Source: Anaerotruncus rubiinfantis
GTDB taxonomy: Bacteria; Bacillota; Clostridia; Oscillospirales; Ruminococcaceae
Direction of reading: 5' to 3'
Length of the DNA: 64,000 nt
Assembly: GCF_900078395.1 (NCBI RefSeq)
Contig: NZ_FKLA01000009.1
Coordinates: 2,311,711 to 2,375,710 of the forward strand
Below are positions 17,396 to 26,582 of this stretch, piece by piece (position 1 is the first letter of the stretch; the number at the start of each line of letters is the position of its first letter). Below the pieces are notes generated by a model, which was given only the letters and a program-made list of their open reading frames with translations, was not told the origin of the DNA and did no database searches. The position numbers and the translations under genes were made by a program.

Positions 17396-19156
17396 TTATC
17401 GGTTTTGTGCGAGCCGCTCGACCAGCGCGCGGTCCGGCTCCACAATTGCGGTCTGATATGGCTCATAAAGTACCAATCCGGGCTTATTGGCGGGATGTTT
17501 GCGTACGTTGCGGATCTGGGTATAGTCGACCGGGACTTTGCCCGATTCACGCGCCTTGGAATGCCACGCTGCGATAACCGCGGCCTGTTCAAGCGTACGG
17601 TTGGGCACTTCCCGGCCTTCAGTGATGATCACGACATGCGACCCGGGGATCTTCTGGGTGTGGAACCAGATGTCCCCATTGCGGCTGTCTTTGAGGGTCA
17701 GCCGGTCGTTTTGAAGATTGTTTCGGCCACAGAGGATCGTAAAGCCGTCATCCGAAATGAACTTAAGCGGCGGGAGACGTTCCTCCTTCATGCCACGCCG
17801 CACAGTGCTGCGTACATAACCTTCCCCCGCAAGCTCCGACCGGATCGCGGAAAGCTCACTCTCAAGCGACGCACGGGCCAGTTCGTCAAAAACGGTGTCA
17901 AAATACGCAAGTTCCGCCTCACCCTGTGCAATGAGCGCACGCAGCTTCTTTTCAGCGGTATCCGCCTTGCGGTACTGTGCATAGTACCGCTGGGCGTTCT
18001 GGGCGGGCGTGAGGCGCACGTCCAGCGGGATCTCAATCTCCGGGCAGCCTTCCTCATAGTAGTTCTGGACGCGGGCGGTATTCTGCCCTTTTTCCAACGC
18101 ATAGAGGTTTGAATTGATAAGGTCGCCGTAGATTTTGAGCTTTTCGCGTTCGGTGGACGTTTTGAGTTCTTCCCGCTGGGTGGAAAGCTTGCGGGCGGTG
18201 CGGTCCGAAAGGTTTACCAGCAGCTTCAAAAGATCCGCGCCGCGCTGGTGCATCCGGTCAATCCGGTCACGTTCGCTGTAAAAGCTGTCAAGCAGCCCGC
18301 TGTAGGTGTCATAGGCGCGGCAAACCAGTGTGTGCCCATACTGGTTCAGATCGATATAGGAGAAGTCCTTCGGCTTGCCGGCGGCGTCCACCAGCATGAC
18401 CGGATGCGCCTTGCCTTCCCGCAGGGTATCGGAAAGCTGTGAAAGGTAAAATTTCAGACGCATCTCCTGTTCCCCGGTGAGTTCGGAAACGACCGTATCG
18501 CCGCCACGGGTGACATTGTGCGCCACTTCACGGCAGACAAGCGGGCTCATCCCTTCCAGCACACCAAGCAGCGCTTTGGAAAGTGGCAGACCGGGCGCAC
18601 ATTTTATCCGCTCTGCAATTTCTGTTGGGGCGGCGGTAAAAATCGAAAGGCGATCGGGCGCGGGTACGAGCGTATAGGACATCCCAGGCAGCACCGGCCG
18701 CACGCGGGACATCTCGTCGCTGATCCGCTTGATCGAATCGACCACCTTGTTATCCGGGCCGACCAGGATGATATTGCTGTGCCGGCCCATGATTTCGACT
18801 GCGAGGGTCATAACCACCTTATCGCCAAATTCATTGACCGTTTCAAACCGCAGATGCAGGATACGGTCAAGACCAATCTGCCGGATTTCCACCAGCTTTG
18901 CATTCGCAAGATGCTTGCGCATGAGCATACAGAACATTGGCGGAGATTTCGGATTGTCCTGCGGCAGGCTGGTGAAATGCAGCCGCGGGTTCGACGCTGA
19001 CGCGGAGATCAGCAGCTTGTGATTGCCCGCCTGCGCGCGCATTGCGAGCACGATCGTCTCTTTGGCGGGCTGGTGCACCTTGTCCACCCGTCCGCCGACG
19101 ATTACGTCCGCGATTTCGTTTTTCAGCTGGTTTAAAAAGATTCCATCGAGTGGCAT
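17396..19156 (-). CDS. rqcH: RqcH, Rqc2-family ribosome quality control factor (NFACT protein)
   Basis: A 586-aa protein of normal length. The NFACT-N domain opens MPLDGIFLNQLKNEI and carries the Asp97-Arg98 pair (IGLDRI) that in Bacillus RqcH is needed to recruit tRNA-Ala. A HhH/coiled-coil middle is followed by the NFACT-R domain (about 460-560: GRNNLQNDRLTLK, DIWFHTQKIPGSHVVI). It binds stalled 50S subunits and adds C-terminal alanine tails to nascent chains. The start at 19156 is chosen for AAGGAG upstream. It is the last gene of the PHP-Lrp-aminotransferase run, after about 107 bases. Confidence 0.95.
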   Translation of the reverse strand: MPLDGIFLNQLKNEIADVIVGGRVDKVHQPAKETIVLAMRAQAGNHKLLISASASNPRLHFTSLPQDNPKSPPMFCMLMRKHLANAKLVEIRQIGLDRILHLRFETVNEFGDKVVMTLAVEIMGRHSNIILVGPDNKVVDSIKRISDEMSRVRPVLPGMSYTLVPAPDRLSIFTAAPTEIAERIKCAPGLPLSKALLGVLEGMSPLVCREVAHNVTRGGDTVVSELTGEQEMRLKFYLSQLSDTLREGKAHPVMLVDAAGKPKDFSYIDLNQYGHTLVCRAYDTYSGLLDSFYSERDRIDRMHQRGADLLKLLVNLSDRTARKLSTQREELKTSTEREKLKIYGDLINSNLYALEKGQNTARVQNYYEEGCPEIEIPLDVRLTPAQNAQRYYAQYRKADTAEKKLRALIAQGEAELAYFDTVFDELARASLESELSAIRSELAGEGYVRSTVRRGMKEERLPPLKFISDDGFTILCGRNNLQNDRLTLKDSRNGDIWFHTQKIPGSHVVIITEGREVPNRTLEQAAVIAAWHSKARESGKVPVDYTQIRNVRKHPANKPGLVLYEPYQTAIVEPDRALVERLAQNR

Positions 19157-19263
19157 GGTGAAAGCTCCTTTTGGAAAATTGAGAAAGCAAGGCCGGGGGG
19201 ATTTCTCCTGCAAATCCCCCCGGGCCCCAAATGCGCTTGAAGCACTGCCGCTTCCTATGCGGC

Positions 19264-20451
19264 TTAGACGTAAAGGCCTTCGTGGAAGCGGCCCATAAAA
19301 TGCTCGATACGTTTGAGCGCCTCGAGCAGATGGTTGATCGAATAGGAATATGAAACGCGGATGAACCCTTCGCCGCAGGAGCCGAACGCATCGCCCGGCA
19401 CCACCGCGAGCCGCTCTTCTTCCAGCAGCTGCATACAGAAATCACCGGAGGAAAGCCCTGTCGACCGGATACTAGGGAACACGTAGAAAGCGCCTTCAGG
19501 TTCAAAACAGGAAAGCCCAAGACGGTTGAAACCATCCACGACCAGGCGGCGGCGCATATCGTACTGCTCGCGCATATTCTCGATGTCCTCGTCGCAGTTT
19601 CTGAGCGCTTCGATCGCCGCATACTGGCTGGTGGTCGGCGCGCACATGACCGCATACTGATGGATCTTGAGCATCTGGGAAATAACCGGCTTTGGCCCCG
19701 CAACATAGCCGAGCCGCCAACCGGTCATCGCATAGGACTTTGAGAAGCCGTTTACGACGATGGTGCGTTCCTTCATACCGTCGATGGACGCGAACGAAAT
19801 ATGCCGTTTGGGGCCATAGGTAAGTTCAGCATAGATTTCGTCCGAAAGCACCATGATATCGGTTTGGCGCAACACCCCGGCGATCTCCTCCAGATGTTCG
19901 CGCCGCATGACGCCGCCCGTGGGGTTGTTTGGGTACGGCAGGATCAGCAGCTTGGTTTTTGGGGTGATCGCGGCCCGCAGCTGCTCTGCGGTCAGGCGGA
20001 AATGATCTTTGGCATGGGTCTGGATGGGTACCGGTACGCCGCAGGTCAGCTCGGTGATCGGGGTGTAGCAGACAAATGACGGCTCGACCACAAGCACCTC
20101 GTCGCCCGGATTCACAAGCGCGCGGATACAAAGGTCGATCCCTTCCGACCCGCCCACTGTGACGATCACCTCGTCCTTTGGGCAGTAATCAAGCGCGAAA
20201 CGGCGGTTCAGGTAGCGGGCGATCTCCTCCTTGAGCGCTGCCATACCGGCGTTTGCCGTATAGAAGGTGTGGCCCCGCTCCAAACTTTCGATGCCCGCGT
20301 GTCGGATGCTCCAGGGCGTTTTGAAGTCCGGCTCTCCCACGCCCAGCGAAATGACGTCCTTCATCTCGGCGGCGATGTCAAAGAATTTACGGATGCCGGA
20401 AGGCTTTAATTCCACGGCGCGCCGGGACAATACTTTATTGTAATCGATCAA
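19264..20451 (-). CDS. PLP-dependent class I/II aminotransferase
   Basis: A 395-aa fold-type I enzyme. Visible active-site residues are the NNPTGG loop (N176), D204 and Y207 (SDEIYAEL), and the Schiff-base lysine K238 in NGFSKSYAMTGWRLGY. The opening SGIRKFFDIAAEMKDVISLGVGEPDF is typical of the AspC/PatA/YugH-like group. The amino-acid substrate cannot be told from sequence; aspartate or aromatic donors are plausible. Its start overlaps the Lrp-type regulator stop by four bases, which suggests the regulator controls this enzyme. Confidence 0.9.
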   Translation of the reverse strand: MIDYNKVLSRRAVELKPSGIRKFFDIAAEMKDVISLGVGEPDFKTPWSIRHAGIESLERGHTFYTANAGMAALKEEIARYLNRRFALDYCPKDEVIVTVGGSEGIDLCIRALVNPGDEVLVVEPSFVCYTPITELTCGVPVPIQTHAKDHFRLTAEQLRAAITPKTKLLILPYPNNPTGGVMRREHLEEIAGVLRQTDIMVLSDEIYAELTYGPKRHISFASIDGMKERTIVVNGFSKSYAMTGWRLGYVAGPKPVISQMLKIHQYAVMCAPTTSQYAAIEALRNCDEDIENMREQYDMRRRLVVDGFNRLGLSCFEPEGAFYVFPSIRSTGLSSGDFCMQLLEEERLAVVPGDAFGSCGEGFIRVSYSYSINHLLEALKRIEHFMGRFHEGLYV

Positions 20452-20945
20452 TGGGAGGATCCCTCCCTCTCATCTGCAAAATCATCCACCATCATCACGT
20501 TGCGGTGTTTATATTTGCGCAGTACAAAATGCGTGGTAGTCGACTGGACAGATTCCATGGGGGCAAGCCGGTGGGCAACAAACATTGCCACATCCTTGAA
20601 AGTTTTCCCACTGATGGTAAGCGCGAGGTCGTAACCGCCGCTCATCAGATAGCAGGTCTCCACCTCCCGAAACTGGGAAACCGTATAGGCAATCTCTTCA
20701 AATCCCATGTTGCTTTTGGGGATGACTTTGATCTCAATGCGCGCGGAAACCAGGTTGCGGTCGGTCTTATCCCAGTCGATAACCGCCTGATATCCCTTGA
20801 TGATCCCCTTCTGTTCACAGTCCGCGATCGCCGCTGCAACGTCTTGCTCCGTGGCGCCGAGCATAACGGCCAGCTGCGCGTTTGTCAGCTTTGCATTTTC
20901 GCCCAGGAGACCCAACAGTTTCAGGATATCCATCTCTTTCATCAT
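20448..20945 (-). CDS. Lrp/AsnC-family transcriptional regulator
   Basis: A 165-aa protein with an N-terminal winged HTH (about residues 5-55: LGENAKLTNAQLAVMLGATE) and a C-terminal RAM/ligand-binding domain (about 66-150). Such proteins respond to amino acids and often control the neighbouring amino-acid genes. AAGGAG is upstream; two adjacent ATGs (20943-20945 and 20940-20942) are possible starts. It overlaps the aminotransferase by four bases and follows the PHP gene by 17. Confidence 0.88.
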   Translation of the reverse strand: MMKEMDILKLLGLLGENAKLTNAQLAVMLGATEQDVAAAIADCEQKGIIKGYQAVIDWDKTDRNLVSARIEIKVIPKSNMGFEEIAYTVSQFREVETCYLMSGGYDLALTISGKTFKDVAMFVAHRLAPMESVQSTTTHFVLRKYKHRNVMMVDDFADEREGSSH

Positions 20946-20962
20946 TCATAACTCCTTTTCTT

Positions 20963-21778
20963 TCAAATGATCTTCAGCTGCAGCGGCTGCCGCTGTTTAT
21001 AAAATGTAAAACAGGAAAATCCCGCGTCAAGCAGCATTTCCATGGCGGTTTCAATTCCTCGGCCGACATTTTCAGCCGTATGCGCGTCCGAGCCAAGGGT
21101 GACATATTCCCCGCCAAGCTCCCGAAAACGCTTTATATACCGGCAAGGCGGCATCGTTTCGGCAATCTCCTGAAAAAGCCCGGAGGTGTTCATCTCAATC
21201 GCTTTGCCATTTTGCGCGGCAATCCGCAGGGTTTCCTCAATCAGATCGTCCCAACGGCGCAGATCGAGCGCGATCTGATGTTTCCCACAGATATAACGCA
21301 GCGGATATGTAAGGTGTCCGAGCGTATCAAATTTATTCTCTTTTGCGATGGCCGCCAGCGAGGTGAAATAATAGGTCATATATTCTTCGACTTCCCGCTG
21401 GCTCCACTCTTTGAAATCAATATAGTAGATATCGGTGCCGTCCGCAAGGTTATGATGGGAAATCATCACCATATCGAATACAAAATTCTGAAGAACCGCG
21501 TCGGTGAGCGCCGGATCGAAAAGGGTGTCCGACAGCTCGATGCCGCTGGAAACCGCAAGCCTGCCGCTAAAAATCCGTTTGCACTTGCGCACGTCGAACA
21601 GCGACTGGGTGATGCGGGTTTCAAACTGTCCCTTTTCATATTCCGCCAATTCACAGTGGTCGGTGATGCAAAGTCCCGAAAGGCCGGCTTCCACTGCCTT
21701 TTCACAGAGAAAGGTCACTGAATGCTCCCCATCGAAGGAATTATTGGAATGGACGTGGCTGTCAAACAGGTTGAACAT
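20963..21778 (-). CDS. PHP-domain phosphatase, histidinol-phosphatase-like
   Basis: A 271-aa PHP-superfamily enzyme. Metal-ligand motifs are visible: DSHVHSNNSFDG at residues 5-16, the ITDHCE motif near residue 38, MISHHN around 105, LGHLTYP near 160 and LGSDAHTAENVG near 235. The layout resembles HisK/HisJ-type histidinol-phosphatases, but no other his genes are nearby, so the substrate is uncertain. The start at 21778 follows AGGAGG by 7 bases; an upstream in-frame start (21859) lacks one. Upstream is a 180-bp AT-rich interval shared with the divergent ACT gene, with several TATAAT-like sequences. Confidence 0.85.
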   Translation of the reverse strand: MFNLFDSHVHSNNSFDGEHSVTFLCEKAVEAGLSGLCITDHCELAEYEKGQFETRITQSLFDVRKCKRIFSGRLAVSSGIELSDTLFDPALTDAVLQNFVFDMVMISHHNLADGTDIYYIDFKEWSQREVEEYMTYYFTSLAAIAKENKFDTLGHLTYPLRYICGKHQIALDLRRWDDLIEETLRIAAQNGKAIEMNTSGLFQEIAETMPPCRYIKRFRELGGEYVTLGSDAHTAENVGRGIETAMEMLLDAGFSCFTFYKQRQPLQLKII

Positions 21779-21961
21779 AAAAGCGCCTCCTTGTGCGCCG
21801 CTTTCCCCATCTATGCGGGGGATAAAAACCATATTATAAGAAAGTATAGCACAAACCATGCCAATTAGTATAGTATTTTCGTAAATATTATGCTATACTC
21901 ATATTATTCATCGGCAAAACCCAACCTGAAAACGGTATTTATTTTTGGGAGGTAACACAAA

Positions 21962-22231
21962 ATGCGTGCTGTTTTGACTGTCATCGGCAAGGACCATGTT
22001 GGAATTCTTGCCAAGGTTGCAAACAAATGCGCCGAATGCAACGCCAATATCATCGAAGTCACCCAGACGGTCCTGCAGGAGCTGTTCTGCATGATCATGA
22101 TGGTCGATATTTCAGATGTCAACTGCGAACTGTCCGAGCTGGTTTATCAGATGAATTCGCTTGGGGACCAAAGCGGGCTTTCGATCCACGTCATGCATGA
22201 GGACATCTTCAACTCAATGCACCGGATATAA
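21962..22231 (+). CDS. ACT-domain protein (UPF0237 type)
   Basis: An 89-aa single ACT domain (MRAVLTVIGKDHVGILAKVA, then CMIMMVDIS in the third strand). Free ACT domains of this type are regularly encoded next to a PFL-family (UPF0210) gene, as here. It may bind an amino acid or similar effector and adjust the partner protein. GGGAGG lies 9 bases before the ATG. Confidence 0.9.
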   Translation: MRAVLTVIGKDHVGILAKVANKCAECNANIIEVTQTVLQELFCMIMMVDISDVNCELSELVYQMNSLGDQSGLSIHVMHEDIFNSMHRI

Positions 22232-22363
22232 GCGCTGCCCGGCACGATGCGCCGGAGTGTCCGCTTCGCGGCCGACGCGCTTTCAAAGGGGGCCTTCGAC
22301 GCGCTGCCCGGCACGGTGTGCCGGAGCGTCCGCTTCGCGGCCGACGCGCTTTCAAAGGGGGCC
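22232..22363 (+). repeat. Two 63-bp direct repeats in an intergenic region
   Basis: Units 22232-22294 and 22301-22363 differ at only three of 63 positions and are separated by six bases. Each contains short internal inverted repeats such as GCCCGGCAC...GCCGGAG. The remaining gap to 22548 also holds GC-rich inverted repeats but no gene. This looks like an intergenic repeat family (REP-like) inserted between the ACT and PFL genes. Confidence 0.8.
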
Positions 22364-22548
22364 GCACGCCCCCTTTGGATCCCCCGCGGGGTGCCGTCTA
22401 TGACGGCCCGCTGCCTTCGCAGCGGATCTGAAAAAGGTGTGCCTTCGGCACGATTGAAGGCCCCGTTTTGGAAGGACAGGGTCCTTCCCCGCGATGCGTG
22501 AACGCTTCGCGCGACTTGTCATACTGAATATAAGGAGTACATAACGTT

Positions 22549-23907
22549 ATGCTCAATACAAGCGACGTCCTTGAAACGATCCGCATGATACAGGACCAAA
22601 ACCTTGATATCCGCACCATCACGATGGGCATTTCCCTGCTCGACTGCGCCGACAGCAACATCGACGACGCCTGTGAGAAGATCTATCAAAAGGTCACCCG
22701 CTGCGCGAAGGATCTTGTCAAAACCGGCGAGGCGCTTGAAATGGAATACGGCATTCCCATTATTAACAAGCGCATCTCGGTCACGCCGATTGCGATGCTG
22801 CTTGCTGCTTCTGGCGGCGATCCTGTAAAGTACGCGCACGCGCTTGAACGCGCGGCCTGCGAGGTTGGGGTCAATTTTATTGGCGGCTTTTCCGCGCTCG
22901 TCCACAAAGGCTTCGCCGCCGGGGACGAGGCGCTTATCAGCTCCATCCCCGACGCGCTCGCCGCGACCGAGCACGTCTGCTCGTCGGTCAATGTCGGTTC
23001 GACCAAGTCCGGCATCAACCTAGACGCCATCCGCATGATGGGCCAAGTGATCCGCCGCTGTGCGGAAATCACCGCCAACCGGCAGTGCGTCGCAGCCTCC
23101 AAGCTGGTCGTTTTCTGCAACGCGCCGGAGGACAATCCCTTCATGGCAGGTGCATTTCACGGCGCTGGCGAACCCGACTGCGTCATCAATGTGGGGGTTT
23201 CCGGCCCGGGCGTCGTGCGCGCGGCGCTGGCCGCCGCGCCGGAGGATCTCGATATCACCGGTGTGGCGGAGCTCATTAAGAAAACCGCTTTCAAAATCAC
23301 CCGCATGGGCCAGCTGATCGGTTCAGAAGCCTCCAAGCGGCTCGGCGTACCCTTTGGGATTGTTGATCTTTCTCTTGCGCCCACCCCAGCGGTAGGTGAT
23401 TCGGTGGCACACATTCTTGAGGAGATCGGACTGGAACAATGCGGCGCCTGCGGTACCACCGCCTGCCTTGCCATGCTCAACGACGCGGTCAAAAAGGGCG
23501 GGGTCATGGCCTCCTCTTCGGTTGGTGGGCTTTCCGGCGCGTTCATCCCGGTATCTGAGGATGCGGGGATGATTGACGCTGCCCATTCCGGCGCGCTCTG
23601 CATCGAAAAACTCGAAGCGATGACCGCCGTCTGTTCGGTTGGCCTCGACATGATCGCAATCCCGGGCGACACGCCCGCCGAGGTGATTTCTGCCATCATC
23701 GCGGACGAAGCTGCCATCGGCATGGTGAATTCCAAGACGACCGCGGTGCGCGTCATCCCGGCCGTGGGGCTGGCAGACGGAGAAGAGCTTGAATTCGGCG
23801 GGCTGTTCGGCACCGCCCCGATTATGAAGGTCAACACCTTCTCCCCCGCGCGGTTCATCAACCGCGGCGGCCATATTCCCGCTCCGATCCAGGCGCTGAA
23901 AAACTAA
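22549..23907 (+). CDS. PFL-family protein (UPF0210)
   Basis: A 452-aa protein of full family length, beginning [33 protein letters not shown], with [22 protein letters not shown] and [13 protein letters not shown] farther on. The family resembles glycyl-radical enzymes structurally, but its reaction is unknown. The pairing with an ACT-domain gene upstream is conserved; here the two are separated by an unusually long repeat-filled spacer (317 bases). AAGGAG stands before the start. Confidence 0.92.
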   Translation: MLNTSDVLETIRMIQDQNLDIRTITMGISLLDCADSNIDDACEKIYQKVTRCAKDLVKTGEALEMEYGIPIINKRISVTPIAMLLAASGGDPVKYAHALERAACEVGVNFIGGFSALVHKGFAAGDEALISSIPDALAATEHVCSSVNVGSTKSGINLDAIRMMGQVIRRCAEITANRQCVAASKLVVFCNAPEDNPFMAGAFHGAGEPDCVINVGVSGPGVVRAALAAAPEDLDITGVAELIKKTAFKITRMGQLIGSEASKRLGVPFGIVDLSLAPTPAVGDSVAHILEEIGLEQCGACGTTACLAMLNDAVKKGGVMASSSVGGLSGAFIPVSEDAGMIDAAHSGALCIEKLEAMTAVCSVGLDMIAIPGDTPAEVISAIIADEAAIGMVNSKTTAVRVIPAVGLADGEELEFGGLFGTAPIMKVNTFSPARFINRGGHIPAPIQALKN

Positions 23908-23916
23908 ACGGCTCGC

Positions 23917-23955
23917 AAAAGGCCGCCGGGCTGATACCCGGCGGCCTTTTTGCAT
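23917..23955 (+). terminator. Terminator of the PFL gene
   Basis: AAAAGGCCGCCGGG pairs with CCCGGCGGCCTTTTT over CTGATA. Confidence 0.88.
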
Positions 23956-23965
23956 CAAATCGAGG

Positions 23966-24000
23966 AAACCGCCCGCAGGAAAATTTCCTGCGGGCGGTTT
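23966..24000 (-). terminator. Terminator of the surface-protein gene
   Basis: AAACCGCCCGCAGGAAA and TTTCCTGCGGGCGGTTT are perfect complements around a single base, forming a very stable hairpin between converging genes; on the minus strand it ends in GGTTTCC. Confidence 0.75.
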
Positions 24001-24038
24001 TCCTGTACGCTCATTTCAAGTTTATGGGATATGGGGTC

Positions 24039-25259
24039 TTATTTTGAAACTTTTCGGAATGCCAGTGCGCTGGCCGCCGCGAGAGACACAACCGCGCCGA
24101 AGACCGCGACATTCACCATGTCGCTGGAACCGGTCTGCGGGATCACTTTGTCAGTATCAGTGACATCAGAAGTATCGTCCGAAGCGATATCATCATTGGA
24201 GACATCCGCTTCCTCGTCATCGTTATAGGAATCGATATCGAGTTCGGTATCGGAAATGACGTAGGTTCCAAGGGTACGGGTTTTCATCGACCAGCCTGCG
24301 ATCTCCTGGTCGTCCTCGGAATAGGTGAACTTGTCGGTGACATCGACCAGATAGCCGTCCGCGTCGCGCTCATAGATAAAACAGGTTTCCGGATCTGGGA
24401 CATAGTCGTCATCCTCATCCCATGGGATGCCGAGGGTCAGGGTCGCGCGGGAAGTGGACGGGACGGTCGGGTTGCCGACAAAATCATAGAAATAGAGCTC
24501 CGCGTCAACCGGGTCGCCGTATTCGGCATAGAGATCGCGGTCAACCGAGGTGGACAGCCGGGCATAGAAATCGGAAGCATCGTCATCCGCTTCAAATTCG
24601 AGCGCCGCGCGGTCGTCGCCCCAGATGAGGGTGTTGTTTTCATTTTCGTCAGGGCTGAAATAGACACGGTCGCCGGTATCCGGATTGTCGTCGTTTTCAG
24701 CTTTTTCGTTATTGATCCAGAAGGAGTATGGGATCACCAGCATGTCGTCCTTCTCGTAATTTGCATCCGATGAATAATCATATTTACTGTCGTCGCTGCC
24801 GGAATCACGTTTTGCCTTGAAGGTGATTTCACCATCTGTGTGGATTTCCGAGGTTGTGGTGGTGTCTGCCAGGACGATCTCGAGAACCAGATCCGCCCGA
24901 TCCTGGCCCGCAACCTTCTTGTCGGTCAGCAGCTTGATGGAGCTGATCATCTTGCCATTGGTGTCCTTGTCATAGTCGAATTTGAACAGGTCGCTGTCCT
25001 TAAGGTCTGAAGTATTGACCGCCGGGTCTGTACCAATTTTACCATCCTCGATGATGAAATAAAGGGTCTGGCCGGGGGTGACATCCTCGCCGTTGATTTC
25101 TCCGCCTGTAAGGGTGAAATCATCGACTGCTTCATCGTCATCGTCCCAAACGCCCTCGAAGACAGCCTCCCCAAAATCATTGCTTGACGCCGCGAACGCC
25201 GTCACCGACATCGTCGCGGCCATCGCCGCAGACAGCAGCAGGGATAGGATTTTTTTCAT
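24039..25259 (-). CDS. Acidic secreted surface protein with IPQTG sorting signal
   Basis: A 406-aa exported protein. Residues 1-24 are a signal peptide (cleavage after AFA). The mature part is very rich in Asp and Glu and has no recognised domain. The end carries IPQTG, a hydrophobic span (VNVAVFGAVVSLAAASALAF) and the positive tail RKVSK, the layout of a sortase substrate, although the motif departs from LPXTG. It is probably anchored to the wall or membrane on the outside; the acidity could serve Ca2+ binding. No sortase gene is in the window. AAGGAGG precedes the start, and the 5' leader region is long and AT-rich. Confidence 0.8.
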   Translation of the reverse strand: MKKILSLLLSAAMAATMSVTAFAASSNDFGEAVFEGVWDDDDEAVDDFTLTGGEINGEDVTPGQTLYFIIEDGKIGTDPAVNTSDLKDSDLFKFDYDKDTNGKMISSIKLLTDKKVAGQDRADLVLEIVLADTTTTSEIHTDGEITFKAKRDSGSDDSKYDYSSDANYEKDDMLVIPYSFWINNEKAENDDNPDTGDRVYFSPDENENNTLIWGDDRAALEFEADDDASDFYARLSTSVDRDLYAEYGDPVDAELYFYDFVGNPTVPSTSRATLTLGIPWDEDDDYVPDPETCFIYERDADGYLVDVTDKFTYSEDDQEIAGWSMKTRTLGTYVISDTELDIDSYNDDEEADVSNDDIASDDTSDVTDTDKVIPQTGSSDMVNVAVFGAVVSLAAASALAFRKVSK

Positions 25260-25420
25260 GTGTTTGTTTCCTCCTTAAAAAATATCAGTTCGTTTCCCAG
25301 CTGGAAGATCCTGTCCAGCCGTTGTGACCAGAATATTCCTTTTGTGTGTTACCGCTTTGTAACCAGTGTGATCAAAAGCTGAATTTTTAATGAAGTTTTT
25401 ATATTTAAAAATGCAAAAAT

Positions 25421-25445
25421 AAAGGGCTGCCGAAGGCAGCCCTTT
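25421..25445 (-). terminator. ispE terminator
   Basis: AAAGGGCTGCC pairs with GGCAGCCCTTT; on the minus strand the loop is TTC and the stem is followed by ATTTTTGC. The 130 bases between it and ispE hold no gene. Confidence 0.85.
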
Positions 25446-25575
25446 GCGCTGGAGAAATCATTAAAGCCGGCCCTTTTCAGGGGAAAGCCCGTCGATCGAA
25501 CTTTCCCTATCAGATATCGCCTATCTGTATCGAAAGCCTGACGCCACTTCGTGAACTTTTATTGCTATGTAGTTT

Positions 25576-26463
25576 CTATTCGCGCACATCCAGCACCACA
25601 GCGCCATGCGGCGCCGGCCGTGCCAGAAAAACCGCTTCAGACATATCATAGAGCTTGCGCATACAGTGCTTGGCAAGCGAACGGCTGTCAAAAATACCGA
25701 ACACCGCCGATCCGCTCCCGCTCATCAGCGCGCCCAGCGAGCCGCAGGAGATCATCTTCCGTTTAATCGCTGGGATTTCCGGAAGATACGCAACTTCTTC
25801 GAGGACGTTATACATACTGGCGGAAAAGTCTTTGAGGTTGTCCATCCGAAGCTGTTTTAAGAGATATTCAATGTCCGGATGGTTCTCCCCGCCCCGTTCA
25901 TCGTAACGCGCGTACGCTTCCTTTGTGGAGATGCCCGCCGGGGGCTTCGCAATCAGGATCTGGCATCTGGGCAGTTCCTCCACCTCCGCAAGCCGTTCCC
26001 CGATCCCAGTGGCCCGCTGAGTACCCCCCATCAGGCAGAATGGCACGTCCGCTCCCACTTCGGCGCCAAGCCTGCAAAGCCTGAACAGATCTTCGTTCAC
26101 GTCAAAAAACACATTAAGCCCCATCAGCACGGCGGCCGCATCGGCGCTGCCGCCGGCAAGTCCCGCCTGAACCGGCAGCCGCTTCTGGATATCGATTGAA
26201 ATGCCCGTATCCGGCTGGCCGAATTCCGCAAAGAACTTCTGTGCCGCAATGTGAGCGAAATTGGTTTCATCGCAGGGGATGCGCGGCCGGTCACAGGAGA
26301 TAAAGATCCCCTTCTGATCCATGCGTGAAATGGTCACTGTATCGCACAGGTCGATCGTCTGCATAATCGTATCCACATTGTGATAGCCATCGGCACGTTT
26401 GCCGGTGATGTCAAACGACAGGTTGATTTTTCCCGGGGCTTCGACGATTACCGTCTTTTTCAT
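25576..26463 (-). CDS. ispE: 4-diphosphocytidyl-2-C-methyl-D-erythritol kinase
   Basis: A 295-aa GHMP-family kinase of the MEP pathway of isoprenoid synthesis; it phosphorylates CDP-methylerythritol at the 2-position. The N-terminal VEAPGKINLSFDITGKRADGYH, the ATP-binding glycine loop PVQAGLAGGSADAAA (near residue 93) and the MSGSGSAVFG motif near 250 are all present. The start at 26463 is preferred for GAAGGTG upstream; an in-frame ATG lies three codons earlier. It may be co-transcribed with the DUF362 gene after 119 bases. Confidence 0.95.
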   Translation of the reverse strand: MKKTVIVEAPGKINLSFDITGKRADGYHNVDTIMQTIDLCDTVTISRMDQKGIFISCDRPRIPCDETNFAHIAAQKFFAEFGQPDTGISIDIQKRLPVQAGLAGGSADAAAVLMGLNVFFDVNEDLFRLCRLGAEVGADVPFCLMGGTQRATGIGERLAEVEELPRCQILIAKPPAGISTKEAYARYDERGGENHPDIEYLLKQLRMDNLKDFSASMYNVLEEVAYLPEIPAIKRKMISCGSLGALMSGSGSAVFGIFDSRSLAKHCMRKLYDMSEAVFLARPAPHGAVVLDVRE

Positions 26464-26582
26464 CAGGATCACCTTCCCCTTCTGTTTCCCTTTTCTGCAT
26501 CTTTATTTTACCAGATTTCTCCCTCTTTTGCCAGTCCGTTTGCCTTCTTTTGCGCGGATTCTACAAAAGTTTCCCGGCTCTT

